Shown: positions 17,336 to 25,814, counted from the stretch's first letter. The stretch: 36,614 bases of DNA from Nocardia cyriacigeorgica NBRC 100375 (GCF_000308555.1 NZ_BAFY01000237.1:1-36614); one strand, 5' to 3'. Notes: a model not told the origin generated them from the sequence alone. Made by a program: numbers and translations.

Positions 17336-18454
17336 CTACCGCGCAGCCTGGAACACCAGCACCGTCGCGCCGATCCGGATGGCGTCACCGTCGGCCAGCA
17401 GCGCGCCGGTCTCGATCGGCAGTTCGTTGACGAAAACGCCGTTGGCCGAATGCAGATCCTTGATAAGCAGCCCGGCCCGGCTGGGCATGATCTGCGCGTG
17501 ATAGCGACTGGCCTTGGGATCGTCGATCACCAGGTCGTTATCGGTCATCCGGCCGATGCGCAGGCCCGCCTGAGCCACGACGACCGCACGCCCGTCCGGC
17601 ATCAGGATCTGGCCGCTGCGCACCGCGCTCGGCACCTCGGTGACGGTGTCGGTCATCGCCGCGGCCATCCGCTCGGCCCGCTTGAACTCCACGGTGTTCA
17701 ACGGTTCCTGGCGCAACACCCGCTGCTCGAGCTCGATCAATGCCGGGCCAGGATCGATGCCGAGTTCATCGGCGAGCACGGTGCGCACCCGGCGACAGGC
17801 GTCGAGGGCGTCGGCCTGGCGGCCGGACAGATAGAGCGCGGTGATCAACTGGCCCCACAGCGGTTCCCGCAGTGGATGCTCGGTGGTCATCGCCACCAAC
17901 TCCCCGACCACCGAAGACGCCCGGCCGCAGGCGATTTCGGCGTCGATGCGAGCCGAAGCGGCAAGCAGCCGCTCCTCGTCCATCGCGGTGGCGAAACCGT
18001 CGGCGAATTGCAGGCCGGCCAGATCGGCCAAGGCCCGGCCGTCCCATTCGCGCAGCGCGGTACCGAACAGGCGGGCGGCGGTGGCGTGGTCGCCCACGTC
18101 GGCAGCCCTGGCGGCGGCATCGCGGGCGGCCTCGAAACGTCCGAGATCGCAGGCCTCTTCGGCGATCTCGAGCCGATAGCCGGAGGACTCGGTGCGCAAT
18201 ACCGCGGCCGGGTCGATGCCCGAATTACGCAGCGCCTTACGGATATTCGAGACGAATACCTGCAGGCTCGCGGCGTAGGAGTCGGGCGGATCCTCGTTCC
18301 ACACCATGTCGGCCAGCGCCATCGACGACACCGCGCGCCGCCGATTCACCGCCAGCGCCGCAAGCAACGCCCGCGGCTTGGGCCCGCCGACCGCCACCGG
18401 CTCACCGCCGACGAGCAGCCGCACGGGCCCGAGCAGGCGCACCTCGAGACTCAT
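17336..18454 (-). CDS. EmbR-like regulator (SARP winged helix, BTAD, C-terminal FHA)
   Basis: The 372-residue protein has an OmpR-type winged helix (about residues 1-95, with RALLAALAVNRRRAVSS and LQVFVSNIRKAL) and a bacterial transcriptional activation domain of helical repeats (about 100-250). A forkhead-associated domain (about 280-372) ends it. The FHA pThr-binding residues are visible: GLRIGRMTDNDLVI, SRYHAQIM and SANGVFVNELPI. EmbR of M. tuberculosis has this same architecture, is phosphorylated by PknH and activates embCAB arabinosyltransferase genes. No kinase gene or emb gene is in the window. The DUF4185 arabinanase-like gene is two genes away. The ATG at 18452-18454 fits the domain start. 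It could also be a SARP paralogue with other targets. Confidence 0.88.
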   Translation of the reverse strand: MSLEVRLLGPVRLLVGGEPVAVGGPKPRALLAALAVNRRRAVSSMALADMVWNEDPPDSYAASLQVFVSNIRKALRNSGIDPAAVLRTESSGYRLEIAEEACDLGRFEAARDAAARAADVGDHATAARLFGTALREWDGRALADLAGLQFADGFATAMDEERLLAASARIDAEIACGRASSVVGELVAMTTEHPLREPLWGQLITALYLSGRQADALDACRRVRTVLADELGIDPGPALIELEQRVLRQEPLNTVEFKRAERMAAAMTDTVTEVPSAVRSGQILMPDGRAVVVAQAGLRIGRMTDNDLVIDDPKASRYHAQIMPSRAGLLIKDLHSANGVFVNELPIETGALLADGDAIRIGATVLVFQAAR

Positions 18455-18482
18455 GTGCTGTTGCCCCCGCCAGGGTTGTGGG

Positions 18483-19517
18483 TCAGGCGCTGATCGACCG
18501 TCCCGCGGACTTCAGATCATTGCACGCCTCGACCACACGCGCCGCCATGGACGCTTCGGCCTTCTTCAGGTAGCTGCGCGGGTCGTAGGTCTTCTTGTTG
18601 CCGACCTCGCCGTCGATCTTGAGCACACCGTCGTAGTTGGTGAACATGTGGCCCGCGACCGGCCGGGTGAAGGCGTACTGGGTGTCGGTGTCGACGTTCA
18701 TCTTCACCACGCCGTAGCGCAGCGAATCGTCGATCTCGGACTTCAGCGAGCCCGAACCGCCGTGGAAGACGAAGTCGAACGGCTGCGCGTCGGCGCCGAG
18801 GCCCAGCTTGGCCGCGGCCACCCGCTGCCCCTCGGCCAGCACCTCCGGGCGCAGCACCACGTTGCCCGGCTTGTACACACCGTGCACATTGCCGAAGGTG
18901 GCGGCGAGCAGGTACTTGCCGTTCTCGCCCGCACCCAGCGCCTCGATGGTCTTCTCGAAGTCGGCAGGCGAGGTGTAGAGCTTCTCGTCGATCGCGGCCT
19001 CGACACCGTCTTCTTCACCGCCGACGACGCCGATCTCCACCTCGAGGATGATGTTGGCGGCCTTGGTGGCCTTCAACAGGTCCTTGGCGATCTCGAGGTT
19101 CTCGTCGATCGGGATGGCCGAACCGTCCCACATGTGCGACTGGAACAGCGGGTTGCGCCCGGCGTTCACCCGCTCCTGCGAGATCGCGATCAGCGGCCGG
19201 ACGAAACCGTCCAGCTTGTCCTTGGGGCAGTGGTCGGTGTGCAGCGCGATGGTGACGTCGTACTTGGCCGCCACCACGTGCGCGAACTCGGCCAGCGCGA
19301 CAGCACCGGTCACCATGTCCTTCACGCCCTGGCCGGAACCGAACTCCGAGCCACCGGTGGAGAACTGGATGATGCCGTCGCTGCCGGCGTCGGCGAAGCC
19401 CTTGATCGCCGCGTTGATCGTCTCCGACGACGTGCAGTTGATCGCGGGGAAGGCAAAGGAGTTCGCTTTGGCCCGACCGAGCATCTCGGCGTAGACCTCC
19501 GGAGTCGCGATGGGCAC
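18483..19517 (-). CDS. fba: Fructose-bisphosphate aldolase, class II
   Basis: The zinc enzyme splits fructose 1,6-bisphosphate into dihydroxyacetone phosphate and glyceraldehyde 3-phosphate, in glycolysis and gluconeogenesis. The 344-residue length equals the M. tuberculosis enzyme. The sequence starts (M/V)PIATPEVYAEMLGRAKANS. The zinc and catalytic residues D95 and H96 in HTDHCPKD are conserved, as is FGNVHGVYKPG with a further zinc-ligand His. GTG 19517 is chosen because GGAGG lies 8 nt upstream; longer reading to 19568 is not conserved. Position after a convergent EmbR-like gene differs from M. tuberculosis, where mgtE precedes fba. It is divergent from the first DedA gene, as in M. tuberculosis. 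Confidence 0.97.
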   Translation of the reverse strand: MPIATPEVYAEMLGRAKANSFAFPAINCTSSETINAAIKGFADAGSDGIIQFSTGGSEFGSGQGVKDMVTGAVALAEFAHVVAAKYDVTIALHTDHCPKDKLDGFVRPLIAISQERVNAGRNPLFQSHMWDGSAIPIDENLEIAKDLLKATKAANIILEVEIGVVGGEEDGVEAAIDEKLYTSPADFEKTIEALGAGENGKYLLAATFGNVHGVYKPGNVVLRPEVLAEGQRVAAAKLGLGADAQPFDFVFHGGSGSLKSEIDDSLRYGVVKMNVDTDTQYAFTRPVAGHMFTNYDGVLKIDGEVGNKKTYDPRSYLKKAEASMAARVVEACNDLKSAGRSISA

Positions 19518-19529
19518 TGTGAAGACCTC

Positions 19530-19572
19530 CGTGTTTTGTGCGGCAAAAGACAATTTTGTCAGGCCCACCCTA
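19530..19572 (-). promoter_or_regulatory. AT-rich fba upstream region with possible -10 and short palindrome
   Basis: This stretch is unusually A/T-rich for the window. On the minus strand TAGGGT (19572-19567) fits the TANNNT -10 pattern. GACAA/TTGTC arms at 19549-19560 form a short inverted repeat between it and the start. No -35 box is clear. Confidence 0.35.
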
Positions 19573-19655
19573 AGACAGCAGGCTTTCGGCCGATATCAGG
19601 GGATCGATGCGCGGGCAGGATGGAGTTGGGGGTCCGACCCGGTACTGTGGGCCGG

Positions 19656-20387
19656 GTGATTGCGCTCGCAGCCTCCGACGCGGTGACAAGCAACCTTGCC
19701 TTGACTCAGTTGCTCGATCCGATGTACCTGCTCACCGAGACCTGGCTGCAGCACGCCGTCCTCCCGGCCATCCTGGTCATCGTCTTCATCGAGACCGGTC
19801 TGCTGTTCCCGCTGCTGCCGGGCGACTCGCTGCTGTTCACCGGTGGCCTGCTGGCCGCGCAACCGGATCCGCCGGTATCGATCTGGGTGCTGGTGCCCGC
19901 CGTCACCTTCATCGCCTTCGCCGGCGATCAGTCCGGCTATTGGATTGGCCGGGCCATCGGGCCCGCGCTGTTCCAGAAGGAAGACAGCCGGTTCTTCAAG
20001 AAGCATTACGTCACCGAGACGCACGCGTTCTTCGAGAAACACGGCCCGAAGACCATCATCCTGGCCCGGTTCGTGCCGATCGTGCGCACCTTCATGCCGG
20101 TGCTGGCGGGCGTGTCCACGATGAACTACCGCAAGTTCGTCGCCTTCGACATCGTCGGCGCGATCCTGTGGGGCGGCGGTGTGACCGTCCTCGGCTACTT
20201 CCTCGGCAACGTCGCGTTCATCCGCGACCACATCGAGGCGATCTTCCTGCTCATCGTGTTCGTGTCGATCCTGCCCGGCATCATGGCCGTCGCGAAGAAG
20301 CTGCTCGGCCGTGATTCGGCTGCCGAGCAGGTCGATCCCGTCCGTGATGTCGAACTGACGGCGTCGACGAACGAGACCACGCGCTGA
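19656..20387 (+). CDS. DedA-family membrane protein (Rv0364-like)
   Basis: The 243-residue protein has the DedA/SNARE-associated family pattern: a first reentrant segment with PAILVIVFIETGLLFPLLPG, then PGDSLLF, and later the conserved ARFVPIVRTFMPVLAG loop. DedA proteins are undecaprenyl-phosphate or phospholipid flippase-related transporters needed for envelope integrity. GTG 19656 is chosen because it starts just before the first hydrophobic segment; a long upstream open frame overlaps fba and is not conserved. It is divergent from fba and followed by a second DedA gene 5 nt after its stop. Confidence 0.88.
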   Translation: MIALAASDAVTSNLALTQLLDPMYLLTETWLQHAVLPAILVIVFIETGLLFPLLPGDSLLFTGGLLAAQPDPPVSIWVLVPAVTFIAFAGDQSGYWIGRAIGPALFQKEDSRFFKKHYVTETHAFFEKHGPKTIILARFVPIVRTFMPVLAGVSTMNYRKFVAFDIVGAILWGGGVTVLGYFLGNVAFIRDHIEAIFLLIVFVSILPGIMAVAKKLLGRDSAAEQVDPVRDVELTASTNETTR

Positions 20388-20392
20388 TCGCA

Positions 20393-21079
20393 GTGACGCC
20401 GGCGTCCTCCACCCTCGCACTGGGCAGCTTCGAACCGCTGATCTCGGCGGGACCCGCGCTCGTCTGGACGATCGTGCTGACGTTCGTCTTCCTGGAGTGC
20501 GCCTTCATCATCGGCCTGTTCCTGCCCGGTGATTCCATGCTGATCACCGCCGGCGTGGTGATGGCCTCGCACGCCTCCGGCGAAGCTCAGGTCTGGGGCC
20601 TGTCACTGGGCACCATGGTCGCGGCCATCGCGGGCAATCAGGTCGGCTACGTCGTCGGCAGCCGCACCGGCCACCATCTGGTGGCCCGCAAGAACGGCCG
20701 CTACATCAACACCCGCAACCTCGCCCGCGTCAGCGAAATGCTGCACCGGCACGGCTTCGTCGCGGTACTCGTCGCCCGCTGGATCCCCTGGGTGCGCACC
20801 CTGTGCCCCATGGTCGCCGGCGCGGCGGGCATGGACCACCGCAAATACACCATCGCCAGCACCATCGGCGCCATCCTCTGGGCCCCGGTGCTGCTGCTCA
20901 TCGGCTACTACGCCGGCGGCTTCATCCAGCGAGTGCCCTGGCTGATGCCCGCGGTCGTGATCGTCCTCGTCGTCGGGCTGATCATCGGCACGATCCTCGG
21001 GATCCGGCAGTACCGGCAGGAGATGGCGCAGCCTGCGGAGGACTTCGATCTGGATGCCGCGGGGGTGCCGGAGCACTGA
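20393..21079 (+). CDS. Second DedA-family membrane protein in tandem
   Basis: The 228-residue product again has the DedA signature (FLECAFIIGLFLPGDSMLI and ARWIPWVRTLCPMVAGAAGM). It diverges strongly from the first copy, so it is an old paralogue, not a recent duplicate. It starts at GTG 20393, 5 nt after the previous stop, so the pair is surely one transcript and probably coupled in translation. Two different DedA proteins could have distinct substrates or work as a heteromeric pair; this is inference. Confidence 0.88.
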   Translation: MTPASSTLALGSFEPLISAGPALVWTIVLTFVFLECAFIIGLFLPGDSMLITAGVVMASHASGEAQVWGLSLGTMVAAIAGNQVGYVVGSRTGHHLVARKNGRYINTRNLARVSEMLHRHGFVAVLVARWIPWVRTLCPMVAGAAGMDHRKYTIASTIGAILWAPVLLLIGYYAGGFIQRVPWLMPAVVIVLVVGLIIGTILGIRQYRQEMAQPAEDFDLDAAGVPEH

Positions 21080-21257
21080 GCTCTGTCGGTGTGACCCGAC
21101 CGAGCGCGAGCACTGGTCAGGCTCGTCAGATCGACCGTAACCGGGGTGCCGGACAGATCGAGTGTGACGTGGTTCGTGCTTTCTGCCACCGGTCGGACAA
21201 GATCTCCACCGCAAGCAGCACGTCGCAGACGACCGACAGCAACTCCTGACTTCGACT

Positions 21258-21272
21258 GGGGTTTACAACCCC
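21258..21272. terminator. Small hairpin at the GH76 stop codon
   Basis: GGGGTT and AACCCC flank TAC, overlapping the GH76 stop codon and close to the convergent DedA pair. A weak terminator for either side is possible. Upstream of it, 21080-21257 holds no gene I can support. Confidence 0.3.
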
Positions 21273-22429
21273 GCTGCGCTCACCATGTGCGCGGCCTCCA
21301 TCAGCATCCACCCCGAAAGCTGCACCGATAGGTCACGTTCGGGCACCTTGGATGAGGTCACCGAGCCGCCGGAGGTGAAGTAGCCGGCGCCGGAGCTGCC
21401 GCCGGGCAGCTGAGCCTGTTTGCTCCAGTCGTGGCCGAACAGCGGTTCGCCTTCGACTTCGAGCCGGTTCGCCCACGCGGCCTTGGCCGAGGACAGCACG
21501 ATCGACGCGGCGCAGCGGCGGTCGGCTTCCTGCTGTGCGTCGTCGCCGGGCAGCATCAAGGCCACGAGTGCGAGATAGCGGATCAGGATGCCGTTGAACA
21601 GGCCACCGTCGCCGCCGCCTCCACCCTGGACCACCCCGCGCGTGGTCATCCGATCCTCGACGGCGGTGAGCAGGCGATGGACTCGCTCGAGATGTTTTGC
21701 CTCGCCGGTGTGCACCGCGAGCTCGGTCTCCAAGCCGAGCACCACGCCCTGGCAGTAGGTGAACACCGGGCGCTCGATCTCGCCGGAGGGTAGGTGGATG
21801 CCGTCGAGGATCAGGCCGGTTTCGGGGTCGCGCAGGGTGGCATCGAGCCAGTCGGCCATCTCGGCGGCGCGTTCGTGACGGCCGAGGCGCAGCAACGCGA
21901 TGGCCGCCGGACCGTTGGCGGGCGCGTTGAAGTAGTCGGCGCCGACCCGCCACGGGATGCCACCGCCGGTATCGGGGTCCCAGGATTCGTACAGCTGCTT
22001 CTCCAGCGCGAGCAGCGCGCCCGGCGCCTCCTCGTTGTCCTGGGTCCGCTGCGCGCGCTCCAAAGCGATGGCCAGCCAGGCCATATCGTCGTAGTAGCGG
22101 TTGGTCCACCCGGTGATGTTGCGCAGCCGGTGCGAGCGGGCGAGCGCGCTGATCCGTTTGCGGCGGGCCGGGGTGGGCACGCGGGTGGCGGCGTCGACGG
22201 CACAGTCGATCAGATGCGCTTGCCACCAGTAGTGCCAGGACAGGAACAGCCGCTCACGTTTGGTGGCCGGCCAGCCGACCACGCCGAGCGCGGTGCCGGG
22301 TATCCCCCACAGTGGGCGCAGATGGCGGGAAAGGATCGCGGATTCGGCCATATCCGCACGTTCGGACCACAACGCGGGCGTCGGCTCGCTGAAATCCCCC
22401 TGACGCCGGGCGTCCCTCCGCGTGGTCAT
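21263..22429 (-). CDS. Glycoside hydrolase family 76 protein (Rv0365c-like)
   Basis: The 388-residue protein matches the alpha-1,6-mannanase family GH76. The paired catalytic aspartates are D114 and D115 in TNRYYDDMAWLAIAL. Aromatic-rich (alpha/alpha)6-barrel segments follow, such as SWDPDTGGGIPWRVG, FTYCQGVVLGLETE and GLFNGILIRYLALV. No signal peptide is visible, so export is unclear; the substrate could be cell-wall mannan or lipomannan. The ATG at 22427-22429 fits. The position after DedA matches Rv0365c, and the TrmH-family gene lies upstream with 44 bp between. Confidence 0.88.
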   Translation of the reverse strand: MTTRRDARRQGDFSEPTPALWSERADMAESAILSRHLRPLWGIPGTALGVVGWPATKRERLFLSWHYWWQAHLIDCAVDAATRVPTPARRKRISALARSHRLRNITGWTNRYYDDMAWLAIALERAQRTQDNEEAPGALLALEKQLYESWDPDTGGGIPWRVGADYFNAPANGPAAIALLRLGRHERAAEMADWLDATLRDPETGLILDGIHLPSGEIERPVFTYCQGVVLGLETELAVHTGEAKHLERVHRLLTAVEDRMTTRGVVQGGGGGDGGLFNGILIRYLALVALMLPGDDAQQEADRRCAASIVLSSAKAAWANRLEVEGEPLFGHDWSKQAQLPGGSSGAGYFTSGGSVTSSKVPERDLSVQLSGWMLMEAAHMVSAAGL

Positions 22430-22437
22430 AGCTCAAT

Positions 22438-22454
22438 GGTGCCAGGTCGGCACC
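22438..22454 (-). terminator. Hairpin between the TrmH-family gene and GH76
   Basis: GGTGCC and GGCACC form a 6-bp stem with an AGGTC loop, about 20 nt after the TrmH-family stop and 9 bp before the GH76 ATG. The GH76 ribosome binding site lies between them or is poor. It may be a terminator or a leader structure. Confidence 0.4.
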
Positions 22455-22473
22455 GGGTTTCGCCGCCCAATTG

Positions 22474-23157
22474 TTACCAGGCTGTGGTCAGATCGGCATG
22501 TTGACGGATCCAGGCGTGCATGGCGATGCCCGCGGCCACGCCGGCATTGATGCTGCGGGTGGATCCGAACTGCGCGATCGACACCGTCAGCGTCGCGGCG
22601 TCGCGGGCGTGCTCGGTGACGCCGGGCCCCTCCTGCCCGAACAGCAACAGGCAGCGGCGTGGCAACCGAACCGTTTCCAGCGGAACCGATCCGGGCACAT
22701 TGTCGACCGCGACGACGGTGAGGTCCTCGCGACGAGCGAACTCCATCAGCGCGGCGATATCGGTGTGGTGCTCGATGTGCTGATAACGGTCGGTGACCAT
22801 GGCGCCGCGCCGATTCCAGCGCCGCCTGCCGACGATGTGCACGGCCGCCGCGGCGAACGCGTTGGCGGTACGGACGACGGTGCCGATATTCGCGTCGTGC
22901 CCGAAGTTCTCGATCGCGACGTGGAAGGGATGCCTGCGCGCATCGATGTCGGCGACGATCGCCTCGCGCGTCCAATAACGGTAGGCGTCCACCACATTGC
23001 GGCGATCGCCTTCGGCGAGCAGCACCGGATCCAACCGTGGATCATCCGGTGGCTGCCCGCCGAACTCCTCCGCCCACGGGCCGACGCCATGCGGATGCTC
23101 GCCCCATTCGGTGGGGCCGGGTAGCTGTTCCGGCACGTCCGGCGCGAGGTCTTTCAC
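22474..23157 (-). CDS. TrmH/SpoU-family RNA 2'-O-methyltransferase (Rv0380c-like)
   Basis: The 227-residue SPOUT enzyme has the three family motifs: NIGTVVRTANAFAAAAVHIV (SAM and RNA side), then LLLFGQEGPGV, and STRSINAGVAAGIAM (the trefoil knot). It should methylate a ribose 2'-OH in rRNA or tRNA using S-adenosylmethionine. The exact target base cannot be read from sequence. The start is a GTG at 23155-23157 with no strong ribosome binding site. It is position-equivalent to Rv0380c. A small DUF4190 gene lies just upstream on the same strand. Confidence 0.88.
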   Translation of the reverse strand: MKDLAPDVPEQLPGPTEWGEHPHGVGPWAEEFGGQPPDDPRLDPVLLAEGDRRNVVDAYRYWTREAIVADIDARRHPFHVAIENFGHDANIGTVVRTANAFAAAAVHIVGRRRWNRRGAMVTDRYQHIEHHTDIAALMEFARREDLTVVAVDNVPGSVPLETVRLPRRCLLLFGQEGPGVTEHARDAATLTVSIAQFGSTRSINAGVAAGIAMHAWIRQHADLTTAW

Positions 23158-23208
23158 GCCGACGATGCTAATTCCCGAGGTGGGAGCCCCCGAGCCCGGC
23201 AGGGCGAA

Positions 23209-23616
23209 CTAGGACGAGGCGCCGATCGCGATGACGACGATGATGATGTAAAGGATGACGAAGACGATCGAGACGATCAGCAGGATCGAAGAGATCATCC
23301 CGCAGATGTAGCCCGCCTTCACGTTCCCCCGACCCCCGAGCATCCCCCCGGAAGCGTCGATCTCGGCCAGTGCCTTCTTGCCCATCGACCAGGCGAACGG
23401 CCCGAGCAGACCGCACATGACCAGGCTGAGGATGCCGAGCACGAGAATGGTGGTGGCCTGCGGATGATCCTGCTGCGGGCCGTAGCCGTAGGGCTGTGGA
23501 TAACCGGGCGCACCATACGGTTGCGCTGGGTAGGGCTGCGCAGCGTAGGGGTCCGAGCCGTAGGGGTTCGCACCGTAGGGATCGGAGCCCGGCGGCTGCT
23601 GCGGTGGGTATGTCAT
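23209..23616 (-). CDS. DUF4190-like small membrane protein with PYG-rich head
   Basis: The 135-residue protein begins with a low-complexity cytoplasmic head of repeats (DPYGANPYGSDPYAAQPYPA). Two hydrophobic segments follow, LVLGILSLVMCGLLGPFAWS and a second near the C-terminus (SSILLIVSIVFVILYIIIV), with a GxxxGKKALAEID linker. This is the DUF4190 pattern common in actinobacteria, with no defined role. The ATG at 23614-23616 fits. It is divergent from the histidine kinase operon with 107 bp between starts, so it may be a target of that system (inference). Confidence 0.8.
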   Translation of the reverse strand: MTYPPQQPPGSDPYGANPYGSDPYAAQPYPAQPYGAPGYPQPYGYGPQQDHPQATTILVLGILSLVMCGLLGPFAWSMGKKALAEIDASGGMLGGRGNVKAGYICGMISSILLIVSIVFVILYIIIVVIAIGASS

Positions 23617-23643
23617 GCGGGTGATGTTAACCGTGGACAGGCA

Positions 23644-23669
23644 CGATGGTGGGGCGAGCTACACCATCG
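23644..23669. promoter_or_regulatory. 8-bp inverted repeat before the two-component operon
   Basis: CGATGGTG (23644-23651) and CACCATCG (23662-23669) are perfect reverse complements with a 10-bp spacer. They lie between the divergent DUF4190 and histidine kinase genes. The geometry suits a NarL-type response regulator dimer, perhaps the one encoded downstream. Confidence 0.4.
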
Positions 23670-23723
23670 ACCCGGTGGTCAGCGCCCTCGATCGGGCGGT
23701 ACGCCTCGACGAACATGGAGCTC

Positions 23724-25094
23724 ATGACCGATTCCGTCACCCAGACGTTGGTACTGGACAAACCGGCCGCCGCTGCCGAGCCGGCGGGGACGCGCGTGCT
23801 GCGCGCCGTACTCCGCGCGCCGTTCACCGCGCGGACCTGGAAAGAGCTCGCCTACCTGATCGCGGCGTGCGTGCTCGGCGGGCTCGGGACCGCCTACGTA
23901 TACCTGGCCGGCGGCGGGGGCGTGCTGGTGGCGATGACGATCATCGGCATTCCGGTGCTGGCCGTGGTGATTCTCGGCGGGCGACTCTGGGGCCACATCT
24001 ATCGCGCGCTGGTGCGTGATCTGCTCGGAACGCCACTGGATCCACCGCCGCCGTTCCGGCCGAAGCCGGGCCTGATCGGGTTTCTCACCTCGGCGTTCAC
24101 CGATATGCCGAGTTGGCGGGCGCTCGCGTTCGTTGTCGTGCAGTCGATCGTCGGCATGGTCGGCGGGTACTTCGTGCTGATCGCGACAGCGATGATCGGC
24201 TTCACCGCGATCTCGCCGCTGCCGTGGTACCTGTTCACCCCGACGAACATCGATGAGAACGGCGTCGAACGGCATTCGCTGGCCAACTTCGGCGAGTTCT
24301 ATATCGACACCTGGCCGCGGGTGCTCGGGTTCGCGGCGCTCGGCGTGATCGGCTGTTTCCTGCTGCCGTGGCTGTTCCGGGTGGTGTGCCTGGTGCATCG
24401 GCAGCTGGCGATCTGGCTGCTTGCGCCGACCGCGCGCGACCGGCGGATGGCCGACCTGCAGGAAAGCAGGCGCGTCGCGGTCGAGGATTCCGCTGCCACG
24501 CTCCGCCGGCTCGAACGCGATCTGCACGACGGCACCCAAGCACGCCTGGTCACCATAGCGATGGCGCTCGGCCGGGCCGAGGAACGGCTCAGCCACGGCG
24601 ACGATGCCGGCGACTTGATCGCCGACGCGCACGCGAGCACCAAGGAGGCGTTGGCCGAGCTGCGCGAGCTGGTGCGCGGAATCCACCCGCCCGCTTTGGA
24701 ATTAGGTCTCGAACCGGCGCTGGAGACGCTGGCCGCGCGCTGCTCGGTACCGGTGCAGCTGCGCGTGCATCTGCCGGTGCGGCCGCACCCGGCGATCGAG
24801 GCCATCGCCTACTTCTCGGTTGCCGAATTGTTGACCAATGTGGTGAAGCACGCCGATGCGACCCACGCCTGGGTGTCGGTGCTGTCCTCGGGTGATGATT
24901 CGCTGGTGGTTTCGGTCCGCGACAACGGCAGCGGCGGTGTGCTGCAACCGATCCCGGGTGAGCCGGTGACCGGCAGCGGGCTGGCCGGGCTGGCAGCGCG
25001 GGCCGCGAGCGTCGACGGCGGCCTCACCGTCGACAGTCCGGTTGGCGGGCCGACCGTCGTCACCATCACGCTGCCGACCGCGGGCCCACGATGA
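23724..25094 (+). CDS. NarL-type sensor histidine kinase
   Basis: The 456-residue protein has an N-terminal membrane sensor of about four to five hydrophobic segments (ELAYLIAACVLGGLGTAYVY; VLVAMTIIGIPVLAVVILGG; VVQSIVGMVGGYFVLIATAM). A HisKA_3 dimerisation domain follows, with the phospho-acceptor His268 in RLERDLHDGTQARL. The C-terminal HATPase has NVVKHADATHAWVSV, DNGSGG and GLAGLAARAASVDGG. This is the class with a Pfam 'sensor'-type membrane domain, whose signal is usually envelope-related. ATG 23724 has GGAG 3 nt upstream; ATG 23715 is possible. The stop overlaps the response regulator start (ATGA). Confidence 0.9.
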   Translation: MTDSVTQTLVLDKPAAAAEPAGTRVLRAVLRAPFTARTWKELAYLIAACVLGGLGTAYVYLAGGGGVLVAMTIIGIPVLAVVILGGRLWGHIYRALVRDLLGTPLDPPPPFRPKPGLIGFLTSAFTDMPSWRALAFVVVQSIVGMVGGYFVLIATAMIGFTAISPLPWYLFTPTNIDENGVERHSLANFGEFYIDTWPRVLGFAALGVIGCFLLPWLFRVVCLVHRQLAIWLLAPTARDRRMADLQESRRVAVEDSAATLRRLERDLHDGTQARLVTIAMALGRAEERLSHGDDAGDLIADAHASTKEALAELRELVRGIHPPALELGLEPALETLAARCSVPVQLRVHLPVRPHPAIEAIAYFSVAELLTNVVKHADATHAWVSVLSSGDDSLVVSVRDNGSGGVLQPIPGEPVTGSGLAGLAARAASVDGGLTVDSPVGGPTVVTITLPTAGPR

Positions 25095-25762
25095 GTACCA
25101 CTGCTGCTCAACCCGACTCGCTGCGGGTGGTGATCGCAGAGGACAGCGCCATCCTCCGCGACGGCCTGGCCGGGTTGCTCGCCGAACGAGGCCACCAGGT
25201 GGTGGCGATGGTCGGCGACGCGACCAACCTGTCCGAAGTGGTGGCCGAGCACGCGCCGGACGTCGCCGTGGTCGACGTCCGCATGCCGCCGACCTACACC
25301 GACGAAGGCCTGCTCGCCGCGATCGAACTACGCCGCAAATTCCCCCTCACCGGCGTGCTCGTCTTCTCCCAGTGGGTGGAGACCCGCTACGCCACCGAAC
25401 TGCTCGCCGGCGGCGCGAACGGCGTCGGCTACCTGCTCAAAGACCGGGTCGCCGACGTCCGCGAGTTCATGGAAGCCCTCGACCGCGTCGCCACCGGCGG
25501 CACGGCCCTCGACCCCGAGGTGGTGAGCCAATTGATGGGCGCCTCCCGCCAGCAACAAGCCCTCGACCGGCTGACCCCGCGCGAACGCGAGGTGCTCGAA
25601 CTGATGGCCCAAGGCCTCACCAATGCCGCCATCGCCCGCTCGCTGACCGTTACCGAACGGGCCGTCGAAAAGCACATCGGCAACATCTTCACCAAGCTCG
25701 ACCTGCCGCCCTCGGACACGCATCACCGCAGGGTGATGGCGGTGCTGCGGTTGCGGGGGTAG
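25091..25762 (+). CDS. NarL/LuxR-family response regulator
   Basis: The 223-residue partner of the preceding kinase has a receiver domain (about residues 10-125) with phospho-acceptor Asp62 in VVDVRMPPTYTDEGL, acidic residues AEDS near the N-terminus, and a conserved Lys in GYLLKDRV. A LuxR helix-turn-helix (LTPREREVLELMAQGLTNAA) ends it. It should bind DNA as a dimer after phosphorylation. The 4-bp overlap with the kinase stop shows co-translation. Likely targets are its own operon and the divergent DUF4190 gene (inference). The DHFR-fold gene converges on it. Confidence 0.92.
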   Translation: MSTTAAQPDSLRVVIAEDSAILRDGLAGLLAERGHQVVAMVGDATNLSEVVAEHAPDVAVVDVRMPPTYTDEGLLAAIELRRKFPLTGVLVFSQWVETRYATELLAGGANGVGYLLKDRVADVREFMEALDRVATGGTALDPEVVSQLMGASRQQQALDRLTPREREVLELMAQGLTNAAIARSLTVTERAVEKHIGNIFTKLDLPPSDTHHRRVMAVLRLRG

Positions 25763-25814
25763 CAACGGCACTCCCAGTCGAGTGCCGGCAGGACACCGCC
25801 CACAACCGGCGAAC

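Noticed and set aside
18306..19655. Long upstream extension of the first DedA frame
   Set aside because: It crosses fba and the EmbR-like gene on the opposite strand and is not DedA-like; the GTG at 19656 gives the proper start.
20908..21311. Small minus-strand frames after the second DedA gene, including one reading VTLDLSGTPVTVDLTSL
   Set aside because: They look briefly protein-like but have no good ribosome binding site, and one runs into the DedA gene and turns to nonsense. A decayed gene remains possible.
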